In this document: positions 16,986 to 26,039 of the stretch, piece by piece
Position numbering within the stretch: the first letter of the stretch is position 1
Layout: each line of letters starts with the position of its first letter
The notes under the pieces: model-generated
Seen by the model: the letters and a program-made list of their open reading frames with translations, nothing else
Told to the model about the DNA's origin: nothing
Database searches by the model: none
NCBI GenBank assembly: GCA_032252755.1
Contig: JAVUPY010000085.1
Span: 1-48,207 of the forward strand
Length of the DNA stretch: 48,207 bases
Reading direction: 5' to 3'
Origin: Terriglobia bacterium
Lineage (GTDB): Bacteria; Acidobacteriota; Terriglobia; Terriglobales; Acidobacteriaceae
Position numbers and translations under genes: made by a program

Positions 16986-17503
16986 GCGAAGCGCAAGACA
17001 AGTCGATGGAGAACGTACCGGTGGATCAGGAGGTCGTGAATGCGGCCGCGGTCGAGGAGCAACTGCCGGAGAAGCAGTACTGCGTCTTCCGCACTGGACG
17101 CGAACGCTTCTGCCTGGGGGTTCTAGACGTCGAAGAGGTCGTCGAGTGGCCGAAGCTGACGAAATTGCCGCTGGGTCCAGCGTTCCTGATGGGGATTTTC
17201 AATTTGCGCGGCTCGATTGTGCCAGTGATCGACATTGCGTTTACCGAGATGCGGCGTGCGGACTTGCCGCCGAAGCACGTTGTGGTCGCATGCATGAAGG
17301 GCGTTCGCGACCAGGAAGATTTGCGGCTGGGTATCGCGGCCGATGAGGTTATTGGGACGTACTCGACGAGCGAGCCTCTGCTGGTGGATGAGGCTCCGCG
17401 AGACGTTCCGCACTGCAGCGGCATGCTGCGGCACGAGGATCGCCTGGCACTGGCGCTGGACTTGAAGCGACTGACCGAGGCGTTTCCAGTGGGAGTGATC
17501 TGA
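16982..17503 (+). CDS. cheW: CheW coupling protein, PilI position
   Basis: A 173-residue CheW protein. About 30 mostly acidic N-terminal residues precede the CheW domain (QYCVFRTGRERFCLGVLDVE, GPAFLMGIFNLRGSIVPVID, LGIAADEVIG, LALALDLKRL). I use ATG at 16982, which overlaps the receiver stop by four bases; the same frame stays open further left, but that part lies inside the receiver gene. In Pil-Chp operons the CheW between the receiver and the MCP is PilI, which links PilJ to ChpA. The position and intact domain fit that role. Confidence 0.9.
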   Translation: MSEAQDKSMENVPVDQEVVNAAAVEEQLPEKQYCVFRTGRERFCLGVLDVEEVVEWPKLTKLPLGPAFLMGIFNLRGSIVPVIDIAFTEMRRADLPPKHVVVACMKGVRDQEDLRLGIAADEVIGTYSTSEPLLVDEAPRDVPHCSGMLRHEDRLALALDLKRLTEAFPVGVI

Positions 17504-17508
17504 AATGT

Positions 17509-17591
17509 GTTCTTCATTGTTCGTTCCTGGTTCTTCGTTGAACAAGAGTGGCGACGAGGGTGAACGACGAACGAACGAGGAACGAAGAACC
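17509..17591. repeat. GTTCTTCG-type inverted repeat before the MCP gene
   Basis: GGTTCTTCGTT at 17529-17539 is exactly complementary in inverse to 17581-17591 (11 bases). The outer GTTCTTC (17509-17515) and GTTCGTTC (17519-17526) can instead pair with 17584-17590 and 17569-17576, so two alternative stems are possible. It sits between the CheW and MCP genes, just before the MCP ribosome site, and could cause termination, processing or regulated translation inside the operon. Confidence 0.55.
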
Positions 17592-17629
17592 AAGCTTTCG
17601 TGCGCAGTGCGAACTGCGTGGAGGTCGTT

Positions 17630-19051
17630 ATGAAAGGTCGTCTTAACTCGACCGTCGCGATGCTGGCGGGCGTGAATCTTGTGGCGCTGTTCGCCGTGCT
17701 CTACCTGGCGTTCGCGGCAGGGAAGAGTTCGACAGAAGGATTTGACCTGTCGAACCCGAAGCTGCTCGGAGCAGCGGTGCTTGCGTTTGTCGTTGGCATC
17801 GTCATCTGGTACATGCTGAGCGCGAAAGTGGCTTCGCCTGTGAAGGAACTGGCCGACTACTCGGAGAAGGTTGCCGCGGGGGACTACAAGTCGCGCGTGG
17901 GAATTGACTCGGCGGACGATTTTGGTTTTATCGCCGACAACCTGAACCGTGCTTCGGAGCGCGCCAGCCGTGCCGTCTTCAACCAGGAGGCGCAGGAGAA
18001 CCTGCAGCGCAGCGTGACCGACTTCCTGACCATCGTGAGCCAGATTGCTCGCGGCGACCTGACGCTTCGCGGTAAGGTGACGAACGACGCGCTCGGCAAC
18101 GTGGTCGACTCGGTCAACTACATGCTCGACAACTTTACGAAGGTGCTCGAGCGCGTGCGCAAGGCCGCCATCGACGTGTCGAGCAGCGCGAACGACATCC
18201 TTGTTTCGTCGGAACAGATGGCCAACGGCGCCACGCAGCAGGATCAGGAGATCACGAACACCTCGTCCGCGGTGGAAGAGCTGACCGTCTCGATGAAGCA
18301 GGTGTCGAACAACGCCGAGGCCAGCGCGGAAGCCGCGCGCCGTGCGCTCGATGCCGCCGAGCAGGGCAACCGTGCCGTGCGCGACACGCTGGAAGGCATG
18401 CAGCGTATCCGCGCTTCGGTGCAGGCGACGGCGAAGAAGATCAAGTCGCTGGGTGACCGGTCGCTGGAAATCAGCGAAATCATCAACGTGATCAATGACA
18501 TCACCGAGCAGACGAACCTGCTGGCGTTGAACGCCGCCATCGAAGCGGCGCGCGCCGGTGAGGCTGGGCGTGGCTTCGCAGTGGTGGCCGATGAGGTACG
18601 CAAACTGGCCGAGCACTCGCGCACCGCAACAAAGGACATTGCTGCGCTGATCAAGGCCATCCAGGCGGAAACGAACGAAGCCGTCGTCGTGATGGAAGAG
18701 GGAACTCGCGAAGTAGAAGTTGGAGCGCGGCTCGCCGATCAGGCCGGGAAGGCCCTGGAAGCCATTTCGAGCGTCGTGCGTCAGTCGGCCGAACTTGTGC
18801 AGGAAATCTCGCTGGCTTCGAAGCAGCAGGTGCGCGGTACGGAAGGCGTTGCGAACGCCATGCAGATCATCTCGAACATCACGCGACAGACCTCACAGGG
18901 AGCGCGGCAGACGGCGCGCACGGTCGAGAACATGGTGCACCTGAGCGAGCAGCTGAACGAAGCGCTATCGCAGTTCCGCGTGAATGCCGCGGCCGGGCCG
19001 AGAGAAGTTGCGCCGGTGAATGCGACGACTGCAGCGGCGGTAAACCGATAG
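17630..19051 (+). CDS. PilJ-like methyl-accepting protein without periplasmic domain
   Basis: A 473-residue receptor. TM1 (about 9-30) and TM2 (44-63) are separated by only about 13 residues, so there is no extracytoplasmic sensor domain. A HAMP domain follows (64-115), then a second HAMP-like unit with [19 protein letters not shown] (about 138-156), a stretch that recalls PilJ and related twitching receptors. The coiled-coil signalling domain has its tip at about 287-320 ([19 protein letters not shown]). The start ATG at 17630 is chosen over the upstream TTG/GTG region because GGAGG lies just before it. It likely senses through partner proteins, membrane state or the HAMP units. The PilJ link is from position in the operon plus this motif. 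Confidence 0.88.
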   Translation: MKGRLNSTVAMLAGVNLVALFAVLYLAFAAGKSSTEGFDLSNPKLLGAAVLAFVVGIVIWYMLSAKVASPVKELADYSEKVAAGDYKSRVGIDSADDFGFIADNLNRASERASRAVFNQEAQENLQRSVTDFLTIVSQIARGDLTLRGKVTNDALGNVVDSVNYMLDNFTKVLERVRKAAIDVSSSANDILVSSEQMANGATQQDQEITNTSSAVEELTVSMKQVSNNAEASAEAARRALDAAEQGNRAVRDTLEGMQRIRASVQATAKKIKSLGDRSLEISEIINVINDITEQTNLLALNAAIEAARAGEAGRGFAVVADEVRKLAEHSRTATKDIAALIKAIQAETNEAVVVMEEGTREVEVGARLADQAGKALEAISSVVRQSAELVQEISLASKQQVRGTEGVANAMQIISNITRQTSQGARQTARTVENMVHLSEQLNEALSQFRVNAAAGPREVAPVNATTAAAVNR

Positions 19052-19110
19052 CCGCGGAAAGCCCGCGCCCTCTCGCTTTGCGAGAAAGGCAGGGAACAGA
19101 GTTTGGGCTC

Positions 19111-19986
19111 ATGGCGGAGAGAGGCTCCAATCCGGTGGTGACCGAGCACGAGTTGAGTGAGATCCGTGTGCTGATTGAGCAGCGCTCCGGAATCCACTTC
19201 GACGAGTCTCGCGAACGCTTTTTCTCAACCCGTGTGCGCGAGCACATGGAGTTGAAGAGGCATTCGTTTGGGGCGGAGCTGCTCCGGACTATTCGCAGTT
19301 CGAACGTCGAATACGATGCGCTGCTGGAGCGATTGCTGACGCAGGAGACGCGCTTCAGGCGCTACCCGGAAGCGTTCGACGCGCTGGAGCGGAAGGTTCT
19401 TCCCGAGATGCACATGAAGAAGTTCTGGGAGAATCCGCGGGCGCTGCGAGTTTGGAGCGCGGGGTGTTCGACCGGCGAGGAGCCATATTCGATCGCCATC
19501 AGCATCTGTGACACCGTCGAGTTCGCGGAAGCGTGGAATATCAAGATCCTGGCGACCGATATCAGTAAACAGGCGCTGACGATCGCCGAGCGTGGTGTTT
19601 ACAACAAGCGCGTGCTGGAGCATTTATCTCCGCAACAGATTGAGACGTATTTCCAGAAGATCGGCGACCAGCACATGGTGAAGCCTAGAGTGCGCGCGAT
19701 GGTGAATTTTGCGCCGATGAATCTCGCGCAGGCGGTCTATGTCGGGCGTTTCGACTGTATTTTTTGCATGAATGTGCTGATCTATTTCAGCGAAGAGAAG
19801 CGGTCGCAGTTGATACAGCGATTCTTCGAATACCTCGAGCCCGGTGGGTACCTATTCCTCGGGCATGCGGAGAGCGCAGCCGGGCTTCCGGTGAAGTTCA
19901 ACCAGATCGTGCATAACGGAGCGCGCCTGCTGCAGAAGCCCGCGGGCGGTTCGGTGCTGACAGTGGCAAAGGAGGAGACGCGATGA
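19111..19986 (+). CDS. cheR: MCP methyltransferase CheR, PilK position
   Basis: A 291-residue CheR. SAM-domain motifs are clear: VWSAGCSTGEEPYSIAI, ATDISKQALTIAE, CMNVLIYFS. The linker motif, usually TSFFR, reads ETRFRRYPEAF here; the Arg aligned with the catalytic-site residue is kept. In the third motif the usual CRNV is CMNV. These changes are shared divergence rather than clear inactivation. I use ATG at 19111; the longer frame starts with a TTG in the 59-base gap. The stop overlaps the start of the CheA gene by four bases. Position matches PilK, the CheR of Pil-Chp systems. Confidence 0.9.
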   Translation: MAERGSNPVVTEHELSEIRVLIEQRSGIHFDESRERFFSTRVREHMELKRHSFGAELLRTIRSSNVEYDALLERLLTQETRFRRYPEAFDALERKVLPEMHMKKFWENPRALRVWSAGCSTGEEPYSIAISICDTVEFAEAWNIKILATDISKQALTIAERGVYNKRVLEHLSPQQIETYFQKIGDQHMVKPRVRAMVNFAPMNLAQAVYVGRFDCIFCMNVLIYFSEEKRSQLIQRFFEYLEPGGYLFLGHAESAAGLPVKFNQIVHNGARLLQKPAGGSVLTVAKEETR

Positions 19987-22900
19987 ACGGCCCAGGCCAG
20001 GAATTCGTCGAACTCTTCCTGCAGGAAGCATCGGAGCATTTGCAGTTCCTGCGCGAATACTCGGGGATTCTGCTCGATCCATATCCGATGCCCGATGACA
20101 TCGAGCGACTTTACATTTCCGCGCATGGAATCGCAGGCACGGCGGGAACGTACGGATATCCGCAATTCTCGGAAATCGCGGGGAAGCTGGCGCACATCTT
20201 CCAGTACGCGATGAATGCGAGCATTAGCCCAGATGCCGCGGGACCTTTGGTTGAGTTCATAACAGAAGGCATTGCGGTGCTCGAGTCAGATCTGATTGCG
20301 ATCAGCGAGAACGGCAACGAAGCCGCAGACGACATCGCGGCGTTCAAGGAGAAGTATCCGTTCGCGTTCCAGGCGCCTGCGCAGCAAGTCGAGCCTGAGC
20401 CGGCACCGATCGTTGAAGAGGCTAAACGGTCCGAAGCTCCGATCGTCGCGAACGAACCGGAACTAATCAGCGATGAGGCGCCGCTCGGCGACTTGAGCGG
20501 CGAACAGGAAGCCCTGATCGAAGAGCCACCAGTATTAAAGGCCGCTCCGGTTGTCGCGCTCTCGACCACACCCATTCCAGATATTCCGGCGGATGGCGAT
20601 GTTCCGGCCGAGGTCATGGAGTTCTTCGTTCCAGAGGTCGAGGAGCATCTGCAGGTCGTTACCGAGTGCCTGCTTTCCCTTGAAGCTGCACCGAATCCGG
20701 AAGAGATCAACCGGTTGTTCCGGGCGATGCACACCATCAAGGGTTCGGCGGCACAGGTTGGACTGCACCGGATCTCGACCGTGGCGCACCGGGCGGAGGA
20801 CTTGGTTGGACGCCTTCGCGATGGGGAACTGCGGCCCAGCGCGCAGATCGTAGACATCTGTCTCGAATCTGTCGATACCCTGAAAAAACTACTCTATCGG
20901 CAGTGGCCCGATGAGGCCGCGTTCCAGGCTGCGGCGAAATCGCTGCTGGCGCAGATCGCGCGGCTGGCGCCCCTCGAACAAGAAAAGTCGGAAGTGGTTG
21001 GCGAGGCGGCTCCGGTTGCGGAAGCACAAGCTCAGATAACATCAGTGCAAGCGCTCCCTTCGCAACGAGCAGCCGAGGCGCCTGCACAAGAAGCCGTCTC
21101 CCAAAAGGAAAAAGAAGAAGAACTGGTCGCACTGGCTGGCAAGAAGGAGCCGGCAGCGATGCCGCAATCGAAGTCGGTGCGCATCGCGCTCGAACGACTC
21201 GACCGCATGATGAACGCGGTTGGGGAACTCGTCATTAACCGTACTCGGATGTTGGGACGCCTGGCGGAACTGGAAAGCCTTGCGGATGTGCTGAACTTCT
21301 CCAAAGCGCGCATGAGCGACAAGATTGCGGAGTTCCAGGAGAAGTACGAGTTCAGCCGGATTACCTCCACCAACCATGTACCCGAGATGCGAGCGGTTGC
21401 GGCAGGCAGGAACGGCGGCGCACTCGTGGGCGGCGACTTTCCATACCGTGGAGGCTACTCGAGTTATTCGCACTCTTATGATCAGTCACTGGCCGAGTTC
21501 AGCGAACTGGAGATGGATCGCTACGACGACTTCGGAATCCTCTCGCGGTCTTTGACGGAAATTTCAGCGGACATCACGGAGGTTCTGACGCAATTGGATG
21601 GCTTCGTGCGGCGCGTCGATTCCGACATCGACGAGTTCACGAAGCTGGCACATCGCCTGCAGGACGAGATCACGCAGGCGCGCATGGTGCCGATCGGGAA
21701 TCTCTACACGCGGATCTCGCGCACTGTCCGCGATGCTGCCAAGGCCGCGAACAAGCAGGTTGAACTCACGCTGGCTGGCGCCGAGACCGAACTCGACAAC
21801 AACATCATTCAGCAGATTGCCGACCCGCTGCTCCACCTGGTGCGGAATTCGGTAGCGCACGGTATCGAGCGCAGCGAAGAACGCTATAACGCCGGCAAGG
21901 CCGATCAGGGCAGCATTTCGGTGCGCGCGTATCACCGCGGGAACCATATTTACATCGAGGTTGAAGACGACGGACGGGGCATCGATTACCGGAAGATTCG
22001 CGCAACAGCCGTCGAATCGGGTCTTCTGACGAGCGAACAGGCGGACCAGATGGAAGACCGCGATTTGCTCGAACTGCTCTTCCATCCGGGATTCTCGACG
22101 GCGCCGCGTAAGACCGAACTCGCAGGCCGCGGCGTAGGACTCGATGTCGTCCGCTCGAACCTGAACCAGCTTAATGGTGAGATCGAGATCGAAACGGCGC
22201 TCGGAGTGGGCACCCGCTTCACGCTGAAGGTTCCGCTGACGCTCATAATCTCGCAGGCGCTGTTCGTGCGCTGCGGACAGTACACGTTCGCGTTCCCGTT
22301 GGCGTTCGTGGAAGAGATTCGACGGATCAAGGACGCTGAGATCGAAGAGGTTGGCGGCAAATTGCTGACGAAGGTGCGCGACGTCGTGACCGAAGTCGTG
22401 CGACTGGATCAGCAGCTTGGTCTCGATCCGATTGAGCCCGTGAATGGTTGGTACCGGCTCGTGCTGGTCAACGTGGCTGGGCGGCAAGTCGGCATCGTCG
22501 TGGAGGAGGTCCTGCGCAAGGACGAAATCGTCATCAAGAACATTGGCGAATATCTCCGCAACGTAAAGATGTTCCCCGGTGCGACGATTGCTCCCGACGG
22601 TACGCTGATCCTCCTCGTCGATGTAAACCGCCTGATCGTCGGCGAGTCGATTGAGCGGCGTCCGCTGATGACGCCGGCGAACGCAGCGAGGCTGTTTGCG
22701 CCGGGGGCGATCGCTGTGGCCGAGGGTGAGATTCCGCCGGCCGCGATGGACATCGTGGAGCGCGAGAAGGTGATTGTGCTCGCTGACGACTCCATCAGCG
22801 TGCGCAAGTTCGTAGGCCGGATGCTGGAAAAGGCCGGCTATCGTGTGAAGCTTGCGTCCGACGGCCTGGAGGCGCTGGAGATCGTGAGCCAGGGGGGCTG

Positions 22901-23168
22901 CGACCTGGTGATCACGGACCTCGAAATGCCAAGAACCAATGGATACGAGTTAATGATGCATCTGCGACAAAACGCGGAGACTGCGCACATCCCGATCATG
23001 GTGGTGACGTCGCGCGCCGGCGCGAAGCATCGTGACCGGGCGCTTAAGGAGGGCGGCTCGGCGTTCATGGTGAAACCGGTTCAGGAAGACCAGTTTGTGG
23101 CAGAGGTGCAGCAGTTGATCGGCACGTCGGGGAAGAGCCACCCCGCGGGTACGGTCCTGGAGCAATAG
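19983..23168 (+). CDS. ChpA/FrzE-like hybrid CheA with two HPT domains and a receiver
   Basis: A 1061-residue hybrid kinase. HPT1 has H48 in SAHGIAGTAG, where the Lys-Gly-Ser usually after the His is changed. An acidic Ala/Pro linker follows, then HPT2 with canonical H250 in MHTIKGSAAQ. A dimerisation region (about 395-580) contains a Gly/Tyr/Ser-rich insertion near 475-500. The ATPase has HLVRNSVAHG (618-627; the usual Asp before the last His-Gly is Ala), EDDGRGID and GRGVGLD. A CheW-like P5 (about 750-890) and a C-terminal receiver (927-1048) with D979 in VITDLEMP and Lys in MVKP complete it. Multi-HPT plus receiver architecture is typical of type IV pilus CheA (ChpA, PilL) and of FrzE. The receiver probably acts as a phosphate sink or internal brake. 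Confidence 0.93.
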   Translation: MNGPGQEFVELFLQEASEHLQFLREYSGILLDPYPMPDDIERLYISAHGIAGTAGTYGYPQFSEIAGKLAHIFQYAMNASISPDAAGPLVEFITEGIAVLESDLIAISENGNEAADDIAAFKEKYPFAFQAPAQQVEPEPAPIVEEAKRSEAPIVANEPELISDEAPLGDLSGEQEALIEEPPVLKAAPVVALSTTPIPDIPADGDVPAEVMEFFVPEVEEHLQVVTECLLSLEAAPNPEEINRLFRAMHTIKGSAAQVGLHRISTVAHRAEDLVGRLRDGELRPSAQIVDICLESVDTLKKLLYRQWPDEAAFQAAAKSLLAQIARLAPLEQEKSEVVGEAAPVAEAQAQITSVQALPSQRAAEAPAQEAVSQKEKEEELVALAGKKEPAAMPQSKSVRIALERLDRMMNAVGELVINRTRMLGRLAELESLADVLNFSKARMSDKIAEFQEKYEFSRITSTNHVPEMRAVAAGRNGGALVGGDFPYRGGYSSYSHSYDQSLAEFSELEMDRYDDFGILSRSLTEISADITEVLTQLDGFVRRVDSDIDEFTKLAHRLQDEITQARMVPIGNLYTRISRTVRDAAKAANKQVELTLAGAETELDNNIIQQIADPLLHLVRNSVAHGIERSEERYNAGKADQGSISVRAYHRGNHIYIEVEDDGRGIDYRKIRATAVESGLLTSEQADQMEDRDLLELLFHPGFSTAPRKTELAGRGVGLDVVRSNLNQLNGEIEIETALGVGTRFTLKVPLTLIISQALFVRCGQYTFAFPLAFVEEIRRIKDAEIEEVGGKLLTKVRDVVTEVVRLDQQLGLDPIEPVNGWYRLVLVNVAGRQVGIVVEEVLRKDEIVIKNIGEYLRNVKMFPGATIAPDGTLILLVDVNRLIVGESIERRPLMTPANAARLFAPGAIAVAEGEIPPAAMDIVEREKVIVLADDSISVRKFVGRMLEKAGYRVKLASDGLEALEIVSQGGCDLVITDLEMPRTNGYELMMHLRQNAETAHIPIMVVTSRAGAKHRDRALKEGGSAFMVKPVQEDQFVAEVQQLIGTSGKSHPAGTVLEQ

Positions 23169-23174
23169 ATTTCG

Positions 23175-24347
23175 ATGAATCCAGGGGGCAGAATTCGGGT
23201 GCTGATCGTCGACGACTCGGCGTTCATGCGTAAGGTATTGCAGTCGATCATCACATCAGACCCGCAACTGGACGTTGTGGGCGAGGCGCGTGACGGTCGG
23301 GAAGCAGTGTCGATGAACGAATCTGTGGGGCCGGACGTGATCACGATGGACATCAACATGCCGCACATGGACGGCCTGCAGGCGACCGAACTGATCATGT
23401 CGTCGAACCCGAAGCCGATCCTGGTGGTGAGTTCGGAGTCGAAAGAAGGAGCCGACATCACGCTGAAAGCTCTGGAACTCGGAGCGATTGATTTCGTGGC
23501 GAAGCCGTCGGGCGGTATCGATCTCGACATGAATACGGTTCGTGAAGAACTGTTGCGAAAGTTGAAGATGGTTTCGAAGGTGCGGGTTGTGCGAAATGCA
23601 ACGCGCTCGAAGCTACAGCACGAGATCGCGAACTCCGCGCCGAGGACGGAGCCGGTGTCGCCCCTGCTCAGTAAATTGCGCGAAGAGACGATAGCTGCGA
23701 AATCGGAACCCGCCGCATCTCCTGCGCCGTTCGGGACCGGCAAACCGAACGGAAAATTTCCCGTTGTCGTGATCGCGTGCTCAACCGGCGGACCGGCGAC
23801 ATTGATGAACTTCGTACCAACGTTTCCCAAAACTTTCCCGGGTGCGGTCCTGCTGGTCCAGCACATGCCGGGGACTTTCACAGGACAGTTCAGCAAGCAG
23901 CTTGCCGACGTTTGCCAGATTCGCGTGAAGGAAGCGGAGGCGGGAGAGATCCTGCAACAGAGCACGTTTTATGTTTGTCCGGGCTCACACCATTTGCGGA
24001 TCACTCCGACGGGACGAATCACGCTGGACGACGGGCCGCGTATTGCGGGATATCGGCCGTGCGCGGATGTCACGCTGGAGACCGTGGCGCAGTACGCCGG
24101 GCCGATGGGCATTGCGGCGGTTCTGACAGGCATGGGCAACGACGGCTCTCGCGGTGTTCAGGCCATCAAGGCCGCAGGCGGACACGTGATCGCGCAGGAT
24201 GAAGCAACAGCGGTCATCTTCGGAATGCCGTCGGAGGCGATCAAGACGGGAGCCGTAGATCAAATTCTGCCGATCGAGCAGGTGTACCACGGGATTGAAA
24301 AGCGCGTGTTGTACGTGTTCGGTGCAGCGCGGGTGGGGGCACTGTGA
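23175..24347 (+). CDS. cheB: Protein-glutamate methylesterase CheB, ChpB position
   Basis: A 390-residue CheB of the second system. The receiver has the acidic pair in LIVDDSAFM, D59 in TMDINMP and Lys in VAKPSGG. A linker of about 60 residues (130-195) is longer than in the first CheB. The esterase shows S203 in ACSTGGP, H230 in VQHMPGT and D323 in GMGNDGS, so it should be active on the PilJ-like receptor. It starts six bases after the hybrid CheA stop. Its own stop overlaps the GTG start of the next gene by four bases. Confidence 0.95.
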   Translation: MNPGGRIRVLIVDDSAFMRKVLQSIITSDPQLDVVGEARDGREAVSMNESVGPDVITMDINMPHMDGLQATELIMSSNPKPILVVSSESKEGADITLKALELGAIDFVAKPSGGIDLDMNTVREELLRKLKMVSKVRVVRNATRSKLQHEIANSAPRTEPVSPLLSKLREETIAAKSEPAASPAPFGTGKPNGKFPVVVIACSTGGPATLMNFVPTFPKTFPGAVLLVQHMPGTFTGQFSKQLADVCQIRVKEAEAGEILQQSTFYVCPGSHHLRITPTGRITLDDGPRIAGYRPCADVTLETVAQYAGPMGIAAVLTGMGNDGSRGVQAIKAAGGHVIAQDEATAVIFGMPSEAIKTGAVDQILPIEQVYHGIEKRVLYVFGAARVGAL

Positions 24348-24850
24348 AGATCTCCCGTCAGTCACGCAAGCACGCTCCACGACGCGGCGAGGCGGCGATC
24401 CTGTTTGCTGTCGGCGGGTTTACATTCGCCGCGCCGGCGACGGAAGTAGATGAGATCCGTGACCTGCACGGAACGGAGTCTATGGAGAGTGCGACGGAGC
24501 AAAGCAGTGTTGCGAAGGTTGTGGGAACGCTCGAGCGTTCGGGACGAACCCACTACGTGGTGGACGGGGCGCGGCATTTCCGCGTGAGTGGCTCGAACCC
24601 GTCGCGGCTGATGATCCTGCGTAGTCAGCCCATCGCGGTGAGGGTGGAGAGTATCGATCGGATGGCGGAAATCGGAAAGACACTGCCGCTCCCCAAGGCG
24701 TTTCGCGGAGACGAGCGGCGCTGGTATCGCGGACTGGTTCTGATCGGAGAGCAGGTTGTTCCGGTGGTGCATATGGCGAGCTTTCTTACACCGGCAGAAC
24801 AGGTGATCGCGAAGGCGACTCTGGCGCGTGCCAAGGGGGTTCCGGCATGA
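24344..24850 (+). CDS. Divergent CheW-like protein (ChpC-like position)
   Basis: A 168-residue protein starting at GTG within the CheB stop (GTGA). CheW-like strands are seen at the start (AILFAVGGFTFAAPATEVDEI) and end (YRGLVLIGEQVVPVVHMASF), but the family signature around INLRG is replaced and about 60 residues in the middle (60-120) do not resemble CheW. In Pil-Chp operons ChpC is an accessory CheW after ChpB; this gene occupies that place. It may couple other receptors or modulate the array. Assignment to the CheW fold is moderately sure, the ChpC link weaker. Confidence 0.7.
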   Translation: MKISRQSRKHAPRRGEAAILFAVGGFTFAAPATEVDEIRDLHGTESMESATEQSSVAKVVGTLERSGRTHYVVDGARHFRVSGSNPSRLMILRSQPIAVRVESIDRMAEIGKTLPLPKAFRGDERRWYRGLVLIGEQVVPVVHMASFLTPAEQVIAKATLARAKGVPA

Positions 24851-25272
24851 GTTTGCATCCGGAGTCACAGTTCGTCCTGTTTCCGCTCGGAGAGAAGCGG
24901 TTTGCGCTGCCGGCGGAGCAGGTTGCGGAACTGGCGCGACCGGATCGCGAGCAGTCGTTTCCTCATATGACGCCGCTGCTCACCGGAGTTCTGGTGCGGC
25001 GCGGGGCGATCGTTCCGGTGTGCGATGTCGCGCAGGTGCTGGTGTCAAACGCCCCGGCGCGGAAGTTTTACTTGATTGCGACGCGGAAGTTCGGAGCGAC
25101 GGCAGAACTTACGGCGATACCGGTGACGGGTGAATGTGAACTGGCAAGCGCGCAACTTCTACCGCCCACAAGCGGCCTACCGGAGCATGTTGTGGGTCTG
25201 CTTTCGTTAAAGGACGAGATTCTGCAAGTGATCGACCTGTCGAGGATCGGAGGCGCGGAAAGCGAAGCATGA
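24847..25272 (+). CDS. CheW-like coupling protein, third of the operon
   Basis: A 141-residue CheW-domain protein. QFVLFPLGEKRFALPAEQV, LLTGVLVRRGAIVPVCDVA, VVGLLSLKDEILQVIDLSRI follow the CheW strand order, with the usual NLRG turn reading VRRG. It is shorter than the canonical CheW proteins at 4834 and 16982. It overlaps the upstream divergent CheW gene and the downstream PATAN gene by four bases each, so it belongs to the same transcript. Having three CheW-type proteins with one CheA suggests more than one array composition or a regulator of array assembly. Confidence 0.82.
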   Translation: MSLHPESQFVLFPLGEKRFALPAEQVAELARPDREQSFPHMTPLLTGVLVRRGAIVPVCDVAQVLVSNAPARKFYLIATRKFGATAELTAIPVTGECELASAQLLPPTSGLPEHVVGLLSLKDEILQVIDLSRIGGAESEA

Positions 25273-26039
25273 GCACGCTGCCAATCCAAGCCGCGGCCAA
25301 GGTACTGGTAATCGACAGCAACGTCTTCTTCGCCAAGCGCCTGCTCGACGCCCTCAAGCAAGAGGGCTTTGAGACCGTTCACAGCACGGCCGCGAGTTAC
25401 GCACTGACGATGCTGGAGTGGAATCCTCCGGCGGCGATCATTTGCTCGACGAACATGCGCGAGATGAGCGCGTTCGACCTGCCGAAAATTCTGCACGCTG
25501 ACCTGAAGACCGCTCACATACCAATCGTCGCAATGGGTGATGGCGGCGACCAGGCATTGATGGAGGCGTTCCGCGCGGGATGCGATGACTATATTGACCG
25601 TCGATTGGGTCCGGAAAACATCGCGCAACATCTGCGGGCCTTCCTGAGGAGCCACGAAGAGGGTTTCCAGCCGACGCAGATGCTGGACAGCTCGCAGGCG
25701 GCGCTGGAAGGGAATCTTTCGCAGGTGGATCTGCCGGGAATCATTCAGATGCTTGGTCATTCGCGGCAATCGGGTGCACTGCATGTAAATGCAGGCGACG
25801 TGGATGGGATCATTTTTCTCGACGGTGGTGACGTGCTGCACGCTGAGGTCGGCGACGTGGTGGGCGATGAGGCCGTGGTTCACATTGTGAAGGCCTGCAA
25901 CAATGCGGAAAAGGGTGTCTACAAATTCGTACCCGGGGACACGGCAACGACGCGCACGGTGTTGAAGTCTGCGACGGAACTGATGCTGGATGCGCTGCGC
26001 GAAGTCGATGAGGAACACCACGAGGGAGGTTTCGAATGA
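25269..26039 (+). CDS. Pseudo-receiver fused to PATAN (DUF4388) domain
   Basis: A 256-residue protein. Residues 10-130 are receiver-like (KVLVIDSNVFFAKRLL, IPIVAMG, GCDDYID), but the phospho-acceptor strand reads IICSTNM, with Ser60 where Asp is expected. One acid of the acidic pair is Ser17, and the Lys of KPF is Arg. It therefore should not accept phosphate. Residues 144-250 match a PATAN domain: ALEGNLSQVDLPGIIQML, SGALHV, GIIFLDGGDVLHAEVGD, GDEAV. In cyanobacteria, PATAN response regulators bind the pilus extension motor PilB. Here the gene lies in a Pil-Chp-like operon, coupled by 4-base overlaps on both sides, which supports a pilus-motor role independent of phosphorylation. Confidence 0.85.
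   Translation: MSTLPIQAAAKVLVIDSNVFFAKRLLDALKQEGFETVHSTAASYALTMLEWNPPAAIICSTNMREMSAFDLPKILHADLKTAHIPIVAMGDGGDQALMEAFRAGCDDYIDRRLGPENIAQHLRAFLRSHEEGFQPTQMLDSSQAALEGNLSQVDLPGIIQMLGHSRQSGALHVNAGDVDGIIFLDGGDVLHAEVGDVVGDEAVVHIVKACNNAEKGVYKFVPGDTATTRTVLKSATELMLDALREVDEEHHEGGFE

Noticed and set aside
17123-18616. Open frame of 497 codons on the minus strand
   Set aside because: It lies opposite the CheW and MCP genes; the product is rich in Arg, His and Val without motifs. It is a shadow.
21564-22487. Open frame of 307 codons opposite the hybrid CheA
   Set aside because: It covers the conserved ATPase domain on the other strand; no domain is seen in the shadow frame.
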